Part shown: in pieces, positions 32,025 through 45,043 of the stretch
Layout of the letters: each line of letters starts with the position of its first letter
Numbering within the stretch: position 1 is the stretch's first letter
From: Welwitschia mirabilis
Lineage: Eukaryota > Gnetophyta > Gnetopsida > Welwitschiales
Reading direction: 5' to 3'
Assembly (NCBI GenBank): GCA_051453625.1
Contig: JBOZIK010000001.1
Location: 270,436,658-270,494,979, forward strand
Length of the DNA stretch: 58,322 nt
The notes under the pieces: generated by a model
What the model saw: only the letters and a program-made list of their open reading frames with translations
Database searches by the model: none
What the model was told of the DNA's origin: nothing
Position numbers and translations under genes: made by a program

Positions 32025-32040
32025 AATTCTTGTAAAAGTA
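32025..32040. repeat. Target-site duplication, right copy, of the 31848 SINE
   Basis: AATTCTTGTAAAAGTA; one mismatch to the left copy. Confidence 0.75.
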
Positions 32041-32102
32041 AATATCATTTATAAGTATGTTAATTGTGAAAACACCTCCACCTAGACTTGAGGGCAAAGT
32101 AA

Positions 32103-32258
32103 ATGAACTTGTCATCAAGGACATCCACTAAGGATCAAGATGCATATCAGAAAAGATTGAATGAACTAGAGAGGAACAAGTGTGGGGAGGAACATGAACA
32201 AAAGAATAAAGAAGAGGTTACTCAAACAAATGAAATAATAGAAGTCAAAGAGGCATGA
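32103..32258 (+). CDS. Small ORF of 51 codons, hydrophilic, unknown
   Basis: ATG at 32103, TGA at 32256-32258. The product begins MNLSSRTSTKDQDAYQKRLN and is rich in Glu, Lys and Asn, with a likely coiled-coil stretch (LNELERNKCGEEHEQKNKEE). Codon choice looks more protein-like than the surroundings, and it could be a fragment of a retroelement gag or a host exon. No homologue is recognised and expression is unknown. Confidence 0.2.
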   Translation: MNLSSRTSTKDQDAYQKRLNELERNKCGEEHEQKNKEEVTQTNEIIEVKEA

Positions 32259-34979
32259 GGTGAAGATGAGTGTAGGGTTTAGAGTCAGTGCTAGTACTTT
32301 TTGATGCATGTGACACTTAAGAGAACATAAACAATAGTAAAGAACATTATGTTCTTGTGGTTTCATGATATTCAACATGATAGTTCAAAATGTGAATTAT
32401 TATGATCCTTTATGGTGTGTAGAGATGAGGATAAGAAGGAAAGTGAAGTGGTTATAGTTGGAGATCATGATGAAAGAATAACATGTGTGTATTTTACTAT
32501 ATATGTGAATTTGTTCATGAGTGGTTATCTTTTTATCCTTTGTATGGCTAGATACATTTTTTAAAAGTTGGTTTGTTTGTGTGTAACATGTGTTGCTTGT
32601 TTGTCATGGTCTATATTCATAAAGATGTATCCAATATTTTCCTTCACTTGATAGAAGCTTTGCAGTTATGACCTTGCATGCGTAATGTGACATCTACCTT
32701 CAAGTTAGAGGTACTGTGTTATGTGACACTTAAATAAACCAATATAATGAGAAAGAGGATTTCATTTAATGGAGAAATAACTACACATTGATGGAATGTC
32801 ATCACAATTGAATTTGCTTCCTTGTTGTATTCAAATATCATAAAGCATCAACTCCACAATGATGAATGTCATTTGATGAATAAACACTAAAGAATATAGC
32901 AAACAACAATGAATTTTACATAAAAAGCATTTTGTCTTACTCTCATAAATATGTATAAAATTTGCATTGTACTATAATGCCTATATAGGTATGATATTGT
33001 AAGACAATTGTAATGGATCTATACTATAAAACAAGAAAGTGTTATGTAAATAAAGAGGCACTAGAAGAGTTGTATAAAAAAATGTTGGAAAAAGGATAAA
33101 AACTCTATTTTTAACCTTTGGCCAAACTTTCTTATGTTAGACTTTAACCATGATTTGCTCATTTCTTGATCTATGTTCACCTACAAATAGTTATGCTAAC
33201 TAATCAAATATGGTTGTTTAAGATTTACATTTGTGAATTGTCTTATAGTTAATCCTTTTTTAATATAAAAAATAAAGAAAAATCAAAAGAGGATATGAGG
33301 GAGTATCATGATGAAGAAAATTCAAAAACAAGTGAATCCATTCATCACTAAGAAAGACCTTCATTTTTTGTTTTGTAAAAGGAATATTTATTATAATAAA
33401 ACAAGGGCTTTTTTTGGTTATTTCTTATCATTTCATCATTTCATTTTGTCTCTAATTCATAACATTTTTAGATTACATATTTTTAAAGTGGAGCCTTTTC
33501 ATATTTATTTCATTTAAAAGGAACAACATTCTTATTGGAGAGTGTGATTCTCCTATCTTTCTTTAATCATCAAGGTTGTTCTTCCTAAAGAACCTCGTCA
33601 AAAAGTAGAAATCAACAAAGAAATCAAGTTTGGAGTCAATAAGATATTATACTAAAATTTGCATCAACAAGTATTAACCATTTCTATTGGTTATAGTGTT
33701 CAAGCATCACAAGTAATTTCATTATATCATACTAAAGATTACAAAATTGTGAATCTTTACTTTAATGGAGTATATTATATAATTTATGACATATATAACA
33801 AAGTAAGATTCGCGTTTTGCTAAGAAAAGCATCAGAGAATAATGTAAAACATAAATCTTTACAAAATAAAACATAAAACATAGAACATGTACCATTTTTT
33901 TGAAACTTATTATATTTAAATTATTTACTAAATGATTTGGTTTTCAAATCCTTTATTGTACCATAACATGTGTACATTAATGTAGGAATATTACATCTTC
34001 ATTCTTTCTACCTAGTCTTCATGTGTAGGGTTAACTATCGGGGATTTAATGAGATGTGAGGATAAAATTCTAGGTTATGAAAACTGAAGCTTTATTTTCT
34101 AGAAATAATTATTTATGTTGGTAGAGTAAAACATGTTTTGAATGTTTTCTTAACTATGATTTAAAAGGGTATTATTCATGTTTTGTAGTAGCATTCTAAC
34201 TTGACAAATAGTTTAGAAAAATAGATATTTAAGTTCATGGATCATAAGAAATGTTTTATAAATGCTAACATGCATGCTGCTCAAAATGCTTCTGTCTCTA
34301 AGAGTGATTGTATATATACTCTTTTTATTAGCATTTAATGATAAATGATGGATTAATAATAACTGGCCTTCTTCTAAATGCTAGAGCCCTTATGAGTCCT
34401 TAGGAAAATGCTTTCTAAGGTAGCTCACAATTGCTAAAGTCCTTATGGGTCCCTAGAAAAGTGTTTTCTAAGGTAGCTCACAATCATTAGCTCACCTAGA
34501 AGATGATTTGAACACAAGAACTGATGACCTTGAAATATCAAATGGAGACTTAGATTTATTAAAGATTAAAATGATAAAGTGATAACTATAAAAAATTAAT
34601 CATTTTGGCATTGTTAATTTTAAAAAAATTAGGTATGAGGAAGCAGTCATTTTTTACTAATTAATTTTTCATCTATTTTATTATTGAAATTCTTTCTATT
34701 ACTAATATTATATTGAATTTTATTATGTGGAATGAAGTAAGTGGATCAATAATAAGCTAAAGGTTTACATCCTTAATAGACTAAAAACATTGCTCTACTC
34801 TACCTTAGTGGATTCCACTTTTAGGGAATTACAAATATGAAGAGAATTAGCATTTTAGATAAGTGAATTAGCTAGAAAATATTTATAATCATGCAATTGA
34901 TTACATTGGTTAATTTGATTCCCTTTCTTATTAAGAAATCTCAAATTAGAACTAAAAATATTTTACTTGAAGTTAAACC
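32259..34979. other. Unassigned AT-rich sequence
   Basis: No gene, RNA or retroelement domain could be read. It includes a 53-bp tandem duplication (34380-34485). Small open frames here (for example 33308-33517) lack any recognisable feature. Confidence 0.55.
34380..34485. repeat. 53-bp tandem duplication
   Basis: Two units start at 34380 (GCTAGAGCCCTTATGAGTCC) and 34433 (GCTAAAGTCCTTATGGGTCC) and end GGTAGCTCACAAT. They differ at about seven positions, nearly all transitions. Confidence 0.85.
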
Positions 34980-34999
34980 AATGTAGATCTTTAACCCTT

Positions 35000-37900
35000 G
35001 TAAAATAAAAGGTAAAATCATGAATGGATTAGAACATCCTATATCTATGGCTCTTGCATTCATGAATTAGATGTCATATTGAATTTTATCTTAGAGAATT
35101 TCATAGCATGTACTTTTACTAAGCATTAATCACTTGATGATTATGATAAGGCCTTGTTTTTATTATGTTCTTTTAAGTCCTTTTTTTTTCCCTTCTTGAA
35201 CATGAGGGATTCATTTTTTTATGACAAGTTTCCTTGTTAAACGTAAATGTGATTTTGTAGTTTCATGTCTTTCATTTCATATTTACATTAATAGTTAGTG
35301 AACTTTAATCAATGATAGTTTGTATCTCATCTTCCTCTATCTCTAATGTGTTTATAATAATTTCTAATGCAATCATAACTTTGTATTTTTTTAAATACTT
35401 TGATTAAATGATGACACTTCAATGTTTCTTTTAAGTTATAGGATTGTTCATAACATCTATTATGCTTTCCATTTCCATTGACACATTGTAAAATGATCAA
35501 TTATTAAATGAGATTAATATCCTTTCAATATTATAAGTTTTATTATTATACTTAAATAACATTAACATTTGTAGTAAATTATCCTTTAATTATCCCACAA
35601 TACCCTTGTTCTTTAATAGTATATCATATTCAGTTAAGGAAATGATAATAAATTTTGTGATTTCGTTGATTTAGGCTTGCTTGGAATTGTCTTATGATGG
35701 CAATCATTTCTTACACTTAAGAGGAAACTCAATTATTCATTATTTTTATCTTTTTAAAGGCATTATACTCATTGTTAAATTATTATTTAATTTGATCTAA
35801 ATGAATGAGAAATGAACATTTTAACTCCTGCATAGTCTTCATCAAATAATGATACTAAGGTTATCTTATAATGCAAATGCTAACCCTCATCTATATGTAA
35901 AGTATTATCATCTATTTTGGTAGCTAAGACATATCTCTCATTTTTAAATGAGTACATTATCTACCATAGAAAAATATCAAAACTTTCTTTATATTATTTG
36001 CTAAGTCGTAACAAGTTTTTAACACTGTTGTTAGAATTATAATTAGTACTTTTTTGCTTATTAACAAAATTTTATTTTTCTTTGGTAATTTTTTTGTGTT
36101 TTCTTTATTTTTTATTATTATTTTATTTTAGTAATCTTTACTACTAAGTTTTCCACATTTAGTAACTTCGTTAATTCCTATAGTCATGAATTAAATTTCA
36201 TAGTGCATCTTATCTTGGAGTATTTCATTACTTGTACCTTTAAGTACTACTCACTTCATTATTATGAGAAGGCCTTGTTTTATCATGTCCTTCAAGTCCT
36301 TTTCCTTCCTTCTTGGACATGAAGAAGTCATTATTTTATAATGTGTTTCCTTATAAAGCCTAAATGCAATTTTGTAGTTTATGTCTTTTGTTGCATATTT
36401 GCATTAAAAGTCAGTGGAATTTATAGTTTGAATGTCATTTGGATGTATATCTAATGTCCTTTTAGTAATTTCCAATGTAAGTATAACTTTGGATAAATTT
36501 TTGAATACTTTGATTAAATGATAACTACTTTAATGCTTATTTCAAGTTACAAGGTTATTCATAACATATATTATGCTCTTCATTTCTAACATCACATTGG
36601 AAAATGACCCATCTTTGAATGATAATGATAGTTTTTAATATCAAAGCTTTTATTATTATGCTTAAATTACATCAAGGTTTGTAGAAAATTATCCTTTGAT
36701 TAGCCCATAAGACCCTTGTTTTTTATAGTATATCATATTAAGTTAAGGAAACAATGATAATTTTGTGATTTTATTGATTTAGGCTCATTTCTAATTATCT
36801 TATAATGGTATGCATTTATTCATTCTTTTTTCCTCTTTAAAAACATTAAACTCATTGCTAAATTAATGTTTGATTTGGTCTATGTAAATGAGAAGTAAAC
36901 ATTTGAACTCCTTCATAGTCATTATTAAATTAATGGTTGATTTGATCTAAATTAATAAGAAGTAAACATTTTAATTCATTCATAATCCTTGTCAAAGAAT
37001 AACACTAAGGTTGTCTTATAATGCAACTAATGACCCTCGTTTACATGTAAATTGGTATCCTCTAACTTGGCCTTGAAGGAATATCTGAGAATATTCTATA
37101 GCACAGACAGATATCAAAAAAATATTATTTACTAAAGTGTAATACATTTTTAACACTATTATCAGAATTGCAATTAGCTCTTCTTTACTTTGTAATAAAA
37201 TTTATTTTTCTTTTACTTTTTGTTTTTTGTTTTCTCCAGTTAGTTTTCTTTTCCTTTTGTTTTACTCATCTTTATTAGTAAATTTTTATAACATTTAGTC
37301 ATTCACTATTCTATCAATCTTTACATTCATGAATCAAATTTCATATTTTATCCTATTTTGGAGCATTTCATTACTTACATCTTTATTAAGCATTACTCAC
37401 TTGATGATTATTAGAAGGCTTATTTTATCATATCCTTTTAAGCTCATTTTATACCTTCTTAAACATGAGTAAATAATTGTTTTATGAGGTATTTCCTTAC
37501 CAAGCTTAAATGTGATTCTATAGTTTCATGTCTTTTGTTGCATATTTTCATTAATAGTTAGTAGAATTTAGTCAATGATAGTTTGTTACTCATTTTCATC
37601 TATCTCTAATGTGTTTATAATAAACTTTAATGCAATCATAACTTTGGATATCATCTTTAATGTTTTGATTAGATAAGAACTACTTCAATGTTTCTTTTGA
37701 GTTACAAGATTATGCATGACATCTACTATGCTCTCCATTTCCAACATCACATTGTAAAATGATGCATCTTTGAATGAGAATCACATTCTTTTGATATCAT
37801 AAGTTATATTATCATACTTAGATGACATCAAGGTCTGTAGTAAATTATTCTTTAATTATCCACAATACCCTTATTCTTTAATAGTATATAATATTGAGTT

Positions 37901-39530
37901 AAGAAAATGATGATAATGTTTGTTATTTTCTTGATTTAGGGTTGTTTGAAATTGTCTTTTGATGGTAATCACTTCGTATGCTTAGAAGGTAATGCATTTA
38001 ATCATTTATTTATTCTCTTCAAAAATATTATACTCATTGTTAAATTATTATTTAATTGAATCTAAATGAATAAGAAGCAAACATTTGAGCTCCTTCACAA
38101 TCTTTGTGAAAGAATGACATTAAGGTTATCTTATAATGAAACTAATACCACTTGTAATGTAGATTATTATCCTTTAGTTTGGTGACTAAGGCATATTTCT
38201 CCCTTTCAAATGAGTATAATCTATAGCATAGAAAAATATAAAAATAATATTTTATATTATTTTCTATGTTGTTATTAGTTTTAAATAGTGTTGCTAGAGT
38301 TTAATTAGCACTTCTTTGCTTATTAATTAAATTTTCTTTTTTCCTAAAATTTTTATTTACATAATGTTCATTTATTTATTTTTTATTTCTATTTTACTAA
38401 TCTTCACCACTAAGTTTTTCCATGTTTAGCCATGTACTAACTCTGCTAACCCTTGTATTTATGAATTAAATTTTGTATTACATCCTATCTTGGAGAATTT
38501 TGTTTCTTATACCTTTATTAAGCATTACCCACTTGATGATTATGATAAGGCCTCACATCCTTTCAAGCCCCTTTTTTCCCTTTTAAAACATGAGGAAGTC
38601 ATTGTTTTATGAAGTATTTTCTTGTAAAACCTAAATGTGATTTTGTCGTTTCATGTCTTTTGTTGCATATTTGCATGAATAGTTAGTGGAATTTAATTAA
38701 CGATAGTTTGTATCTCATTTACATGTATCTCTAATGCATTTATAATAACTTTGAATGAAATCATAACTTTGGATTTTTTTTTTTAAAATATTCTAATTAG
38801 ATGATGACTACTTTAATACCTATTTCGAGTTACAAGGTTATTGATCACATCTGTGATGGTCTTTATTATCAATGTTACATTGTAAAATGATTCATCTTTG
38901 CATGATAATGATGATCTCTCAATAACACATTTATTATTATTATACTTAAATGACATCAATTTTTTCAGTAAATTATCCTTTGATTAGATCATAATACCCT
39001 TGTTCTTTAATAGTATATCATATCAAGTTAAGAAAATGATGAAAATTGTTGTCATTTTCTTCATTTAGGATTTCTTGGAATTGTCTTGTGATGGTAATCA
39101 CTTATTATGCTTAGGAAGAAAAGCATTTATTCCTAGTTTTTTCCCCTTTCTCTAAAGGCATTATAATGATTATTAAATTATTATTTGATTTGTCTAAATG
39201 AATAAGAAGTAGACATTTGAACTCCTTCATAGTATTCATGAAGTAATGACAGTAAGGATATCTTGTAACATAACTAATAACCCTTATCTATATGTAAATT
39301 ATTACCCTCTACCTTGGTAAGTAAGGTATATCTTTCCTTTTGAAATATGTACATTCTATAGCATACATAAATATCAAAAGCAATCTTTTATAGTATTTGC
39401 CAATGTGTAACATTTTTTCAAAGCTATTATTAAAATTGCAATTATCACTTATGGCTTTTGAATAAAATTTTCTTTTTTAAGTATTATTTTATTTTTCTCA
39501 TTTATTTTCTTTTATTTTTATTTTAGTGAA
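35000..39530 (-). repeat. Tandem array of four ~1.13-kb units with a decayed coding frame
   Basis: The landmark CATGAATTA and the following ATTTCATA.TG..TCTTATCTTGGAG... recur at 35061, 36185, 37328 and 38460 (spacings 1124, 1143, 1132). Further shared blocks in each unit are GATGATTATGATAAGGCCT, ATGTCTTTTGTTGCATATTTGCAT, CCCTTGTTCTTTAATAGTATATCAT and TTAGGCTTG.TTGGAATTGTC. On the minus strand each unit carries the same frame of about 50 codons, around ERYALVTKLEDNNLH, LHYKITLVSFFDEDYEGVQM and TSYSFRSN, followed leftward by a second block around VMLEMESIVDVMNNLVT. All units have a stop at or next to the residue after the EGH-like motif. I do not recognise the protein. The units differ from one another by roughly 15-25%, so the array is old and is not an assembly duplicate. 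Unit limits are approximate: 35000-36130, 36131-37270, 37271-38400, 38401-39530. Confidence 0.8.
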
Positions 39531-40696
39531 GTTTTACTAACTTTAATAACCCCTTTTTGTTCTTCTTCTATTTTCCTTTTTCTATTCTATTTTTTATTTT
39601 CTATTTTTTTATGTTTAGTCATCTAATCATGCTTAATTATTTTAAATATTGGTACAAAAGAGGAAAGTTTTTTTAATTTTTCTTTGTTTTTAACTTTTTG
39701 GGTAGTGTCCTTATGTGACGTTTCTCATCTACTAATATTTGTTGTAGAAATGATTCCCTTCACTACTCTTTAACTATATGTGCTTCTTATTATGGGTGGA
39801 ATTATGGTATGTTATTATATTTATATATGATACTTATCTATGTCCTTTTTATTATAATCAATCATTATATGGTGCTCTTTTGGAATATTAATCCATTTTT
39901 TATAATTTACTTTATTGAGTATTTTATGTATTTCACTATTATTTTATTAGTATTACTACCATATAAAAATTCATATTGACTCTTCTAAGTTTTCTTCCAT
40001 ATCATGTGGTATTGGCTTAGAGTAAAGTCAACATCTTTTAGATCCTTTGGTTGAAAAATATGCTAAAAACTACATTGAACCATATATAATTAACTTTAAA
40101 TTTTTTATTTGTGGTTCATGATAAAAATACAATAAGATCTTTGATTTCGATCACATAGAATCGAAAAATGAAACTTACTTTGAAGAATTCTGACCAACGA
40201 AAATAATCAAAAAACGTTTGTTAACCAAGATGTTTAACTACTTCTTTTTGCATTTTTTGCTTTCATATATTATTAACCTCTTTTATAAGTTTCATGCCCT
40301 TGATTTTTAAGATCTAAATCACTCATAAGAGTTTGAGCCATAAAACCAATAAGTTTACAAGTAGACAATATGGATGATTTTAGAATATCAAATAATTTTC
40401 ATCCTCGGTTAAAGAAAAAGCTAAAAGTTTTGTTGCATTTTTTAAATCATGCTCTATTACATTATGTACAGATCTTAACATATCATTTCTAAAAAAATAG
40501 TTTTCATTATATAAAACTAATTAGTGGAGTTGAAAAATAGCTAGATTTCATGCAACAAGATAATTAAAAATTTTGTAAGTATTTTAAGATATTTAAGGAT
40601 CTACTTATCAAGTGCTTCTAGAATTCCTTTAAAACATAATGAGGTTTTTTCATTAATCTGTAACCACTAAAATTAAATAACTTATTGAGATGATAA
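39531..40696. other. Unassigned sequence between the tandem array and LTR copy A
   Basis: Nothing recognisable. It begins with a T-rich low-complexity stretch and includes a few CpG-bearing bases (GATTTCGATCACATAGAATCG near 40145). Confidence 0.55.
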
Positions 40697-42287
40697 TGTC
40701 ATATCCTACATTTTGTAAAACTTAATTACTTAAATATTAAGCATATTAAGCTTTAGATTAGATAGTAAATTACTCTTCTCTAAAGGCCTTGTCAAAATAA
40801 GATGGTATTTTAAATTAACTTTAGTTTCTAATTTATATAATTTAATATGAAAATGATGATAATTATGTTATGAAGATTTTTATGAGAAAATCTATTCAAA
40901 CATTTAAAGCTAGATAACTCCATTATGTAAAGAATTCAAATCACATGATAAAACTAACAAAATAAAATTTTTAAGAGTTTTTGATAAATATGATAGGTAT
41001 ACTATATTATGAATAGACATTTTCTTCTTTGTGCTATGTGTTTAATAGATTCTATGCATTATGAAATAAATAAGCACATGAATAAGTACATGTATTTTTA
41101 CCTAGAACCAAGAATGCTAAATAAGTAAATTCACTTTACCATGACTTTTATCTTCTTGATATGTATAAGAGAACTTAATTCATAACATATTTATTGTTTT
41201 ATTCATTGGAATTCAAAAGTTTATCTCATTATGCCACATGATAAATTTGAGATTTATGCATTTATTCTTTTGATGCATGTCTTAGATGAGCTAGACATAC
41301 TTATGAGCTAATGAAGAGTTAACAAGAAGCTAGCTTGAGGAAATGACATATGTAATTAATATTAATAATTAGAGCAATAAAATTACTCACCCTCTTTAGG
41401 TTCATAAGCCATAAATATCATGCTTTTTTAACACTCCAATGTCACTTATTACTCGTCTCACTTATCAATGGTAAATCATGTAATCCTATGACCTTGAACT
41501 ATGTGCATTTTGTTTATCTATATATAGAGATGCTTTCTCTCTTGCAAAAAGAGGATACCTAATATTTCCCATGCAAGTACATTTTATTCTTTTCTCTTTC
41601 TTTCTTCTTATTCGTTTTCTTGTGCAACTTGGAGATTGAAATATTGAAGCTAAGGATTCTTGAGGTTAGATCTTCATCAATCTTCAACCATTAAGGACTT
41701 TCTAATCTATCTAAGTAAGCTCTTTACTCATGTTAATCATATGATCTCTTTTAAAGCTTCTAGTCGAGTAATGATTTATTGCATTGGGCTATTATTTATG
41801 CTTATGTTAAGATTATATTTTTTAATTCCCTCCCATTAGCTCTATGAAAGTTATTAATAAATGATTAAGATGAAGTGACTACGGGATTTACTATAAAAAA
41901 AGAAAGAAAAATTGGGTAACCATGTTTATATTGTATTAATACACATAATGTTATATTTTTTATTCATTATGTATTAGGTCCATTTTATTAGGAGCAAAGA
42001 TGTGATCCTCAAAAATCTTTTTTAGGCTAGACTTCTTTATAGTAATTATTAGGCTCATGGTAAATGATTTTATAAATTAGTTTGATTTTTGTTTTTGGAT
42101 TAATTTGTATTAGTAATATTTAGTTAATATATACTATAAATAATTATTTTAGTTAGTATACTCATTATTTTACTGATTCAATCTATTACATAGGTAGTAG
42201 TTATAAAATCTTTATTATGTTTTTATACATAGGTCAAGAACCCCATAGATCATTAACTAATAGGTATAAATTAGTGATTTTATTTTT

Positions 42288-42387
42288 NNNNNNNNNNNNN
42301 NNNNNNNNNNNNNNNNNNNNNNNNNNNNNNNNNNNNNNNNNNNNNNNNNNNNNNNNNNNNNNNNNNNNNNNNNNNNNNNNNNNNNNN
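42288..42387. other. 100-N gap with 173-bp duplicated flank
   Basis: 42115-42287 and 42388-42560 are copies with about five mismatches. Confidence 0.97.
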
Positions 42388-42617
42388 AATATTTAGTTAA
42401 TATATACTATAAATAATTAGTTTAGTTAGTATACTTATTATTTTACTGATTCAATCTATTGCATAGGTAGTAGTTGTAAAATCTTTATTATGTTTTTATA
42501 CATAGGCCAAGAACCCCATAGATCATTAACTAATAGGTATAAATTAGTGATTTTATTTTTATTAATCTAGAATTATGATATTATTATTAAAATTTAAAAA
42601 TATTAAATTTTTTGATG

Positions 42618-42717
42618 NNNNNNNNNNNNNNNNNNNNNNNNNNNNNNNNNNNNNNNNNNNNNNNNNNNNNNNNNNNNNNNNNNNNNNNNNNNNNNNNNNN
42701 NNNNNNNNNNNNNNNNN
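42618..42717. other. 100-N gap with about 90-bp duplicated flank
   Basis: ACTAATAGGTATAAATTAGT... to TTTTTTGATG occurs on both sides with three mismatches. Confidence 0.97.
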
Positions 42718-42960
42718 ACTAATAGGTATAAATTAGTGATTTTATTTTTATCAGTCTAGAATTATGCTATTATTATTAAAATTTAAAAATATTAAATTTT
42801 TTGATGTGTAGTAATTTTTAATATAATCATTCATGAAAATAGATTAGGAAATAAATGCAAAAAATAATAAGAAATTAATTTACAGTTTTGTAACTAATAG
42901 TTAAGCTATTTAAAAACTTGAGCATCATAAATTTTGTAGAAGTAAATAATCTTTCCAAAA

Positions 42961-43060
42961 NNNNNNNNNNNNNNNNNNNNNNNNNNNNNNNNNNNNNNNN
43001 NNNNNNNNNNNNNNNNNNNNNNNNNNNNNNNNNNNNNNNNNNNNNNNNNNNNNNNNNNNN
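42961..43060. other. 100-N gap with 69-bp duplicated flank
   Basis: AACTAATAGTTAAGCTATTT... to CTTTCCAAAA is identical on both sides. Confidence 0.97.
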
Positions 43061-44744
43061 AACTAATAGTTAAGCTATTTAAAAACTTGAGCATCATAAA
43101 TTTTGTAGAAGTAAATAATCTTTCCAAAACATCATGAATCATTTAAAAATTCAAAGTATTTTTAAAGTCATGATCATTTTAGTATAGTGTGATAAGACTA
43201 TAATTTTAGAAAATTTGACAATTTTTAACATTGAATTATGACCTTACAAATAATATTTTTATAATTTAAAAATATAGTTTCTAAGGATCCTACTATGAGT
43301 ATAGTCTATTGAAAACTACTATAATTTAGTTTTTCTTTATTACTACTTAATTATTAATTTTTAATTATAATGTCTTCTTAGAGCCTAAAACTTTTATAAT
43401 TCATGTCTTAAATTTAAAAAAATCATTAAATAAAATTATATAGGTAAATTGATTATATAAGAGATGTTATTATTAGTAACCTTAAGTTACATTATTTAGG
43501 AATAATAGTTTATTAGGAGAAATACCTCTTTTACCTTTTTCTTTTATCTTACTTTAAAAATGCATGCCTATAAGGGTTTTTACCTTAGTAGTTTAAGTAG
43601 CATGAATAGTCCTTGATCTATCACTTATTTTATTAACTTATGATACAACCATATAAGTCTTGGATAAAGAATTATGTCTTAATAATCATTCTTAAGCAAT
43701 ACCTTCTTTTGTTTATCTTCATTACACATGACCATGAAGATTGTCATATGAAATTCTTTTAAGATTAGCATAGCTCCAGGCATTGATTAGTTTCTTTGAC
43801 TACATTATTAATATGTAATTTTATATATTTTTAATATTATTATTATCAAAAAAGAAAAAAATATTTTTTAATAAATTTTCATTACTATAATCTTGAATAT
43901 AAAGATGTTGTAATATTCTTATTTTCTCTTTTCTATGATTGTTTATATAAAAAGAACTCAATGATGATTAGAATTATTATAGTAGGTAAATAACCCATTA
44001 AATATATACATTAGTTAGAATTATATGCTTGCATTTATATGGTGTATTCATTAAATAGGACTAAATGAAAATGATCCAAATAATGATCATCCCCACTGTT
44101 TATATGCAAAATTAACATTTCAAGCAAGTATATTTGATCAATTTTGCATAGGAAAAGATATGAAATTCATTACTTTATCATCAAATAATGTCTTTTATCC
44201 TTTTTATCATATTTCATAAACTTTCCTATAATATAAACATGTTTGTTATTGCCTTTTAGAGAACATTGCACAAACTAAAGAAATTCAAATAAACAATTTT
44301 GGTGTCCCCATCTAGGTCCACTAGTGCCATTAGTTTTCTAAGGCATAATCTCTCAAGAATCACATTCTTGCACCCTTCTAGGAAGTTCGTCACATTACAC
44401 TTGTGGACTTAGTCAAATGTCAGATTAGAATAAACCTTCAACTTTGATGACACATGACAGAAATATAAAACAACACATCACAGTGACATGTGGTAGTAAT
44501 AAGGATAACGATATGAAGGATACATGACATGGAATATGCTGGCTACATCATTAGACAAAGGACATGTCATTACCTTTCTTACATTAAAAGATAAAGAATC
44601 CTCCTTTAAAGCTACATGCCAAATTTTGTAACTTTCTCCTTAAGTAATCACTCAAATATAACCCCTTTCCCTTTCTTATGTAACTGTTCATCAACCACAT
44701 CATAACAAAGCACTCCAAGTCTTTCCTCATCTATAAATGAGCTT

Positions 44745-44844
44745 NNNNNNNNNNNNNNNNNNNNNNNNNNNNNNNNNNNNNNNNNNNNNNNNNNNNNNNN
44801 NNNNNNNNNNNNNNNNNNNNNNNNNNNNNNNNNNNNNNNNNNNN
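44745..44844. other. 100-N gap with 47-bp identical flank
   Basis: CATCATAACAAAGCACTCCA... to AATGAGCTT is identical on both sides, so the gap is almost certainly spurious. Confidence 0.98.
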
Positions 44845-44878
44845 CATCATAACAAAGCACTCCAAGTCTTTCCTCATC

Positions 44879-44885
44879 TATAAAT
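44879..44885 (+). promoter_or_regulatory. TATA box TATAAAT
   Basis: Sits in CCTCATCTATAAATGAGC, 45 bases before the ATG at 44930. The same motif precedes the gap at about 44731-44744 as the duplicated contig end. Confidence 0.4.
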
Positions 44886-44929
44886 GAGCTTTAAGCTCTC
44901 ATTATAATCGATCTTTTAGTTTGTAAAAC

Positions 44930-45043
44930 ATGGTGGAAAGACTCAAAGCATTAGAGCATCATGACATTCTAAGCACCCTCATTGGGGATGAATTTGTTCC
45001 AAGGCTAGTTGAGGCATCTATTCACTTCATCTATGATCATTGA
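44930..45043 (+). CDS. Small ORF of 37 codons downstream of a TATA box, unknown
   Basis: ATG at 44930, TGA at 45041-45043. The product starts MVERLKALEHHDILSTLIGD and continues EFVPRLVEASIHFIYDH. Composition and codon use are protein-like, with an amphipathic helical pattern. It probably is the first-exon remnant of a larger gene: the stop is followed immediately by AT-rich sequence, and no continuation is visible. No family is recognised. Confidence 0.3.
   Translation: MVERLKALEHHDILSTLIGDEFVPRLVEASIHFIYDH

Larger units (their letters stand above)
40697..44130 (+). mobile_element. Long LTR copy A (solo or truncated)
   Basis: Starts TGTCATATCCTACATTTTGT and aligns with copies B (45428 on) and C (to 58322). 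Landmarks are ACTATATTATGAATA.ACATTTTCTTC, TCTTTTGATGCATGTCT, ATTATGTATTAGGTCC (GCATTAGGT in B and C), TGATCCTCAAAAATCT, AATGCATGC and GGTGTATTCATT. Homology fades near 44100-44140 before the region corresponding to the 3' quarter of copy B, so this copy is 3'-truncated. No internal retroelement region adjoins it. Three 100-N gaps with duplicated flanks (42288, 42618, 42961) inflate its length. Confidence 0.8.

Noticed and set aside
33308-33517. 69-codon open frame
   Set aside because: Low-complexity, hydrophobic and aromatic product with no recognisable motif in AT-rich DNA.
35000-39530. Interpretation of the 1.13-kb units as assembly duplicates
   Set aside because: No N gap separates them and they are too diverged; the gap-associated copies are far more similar.
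35000-39530. CRISPR-like array
   Set aside because: Units are kilobase-sized without the repeat-spacer pattern, and the DNA is plant nuclear.
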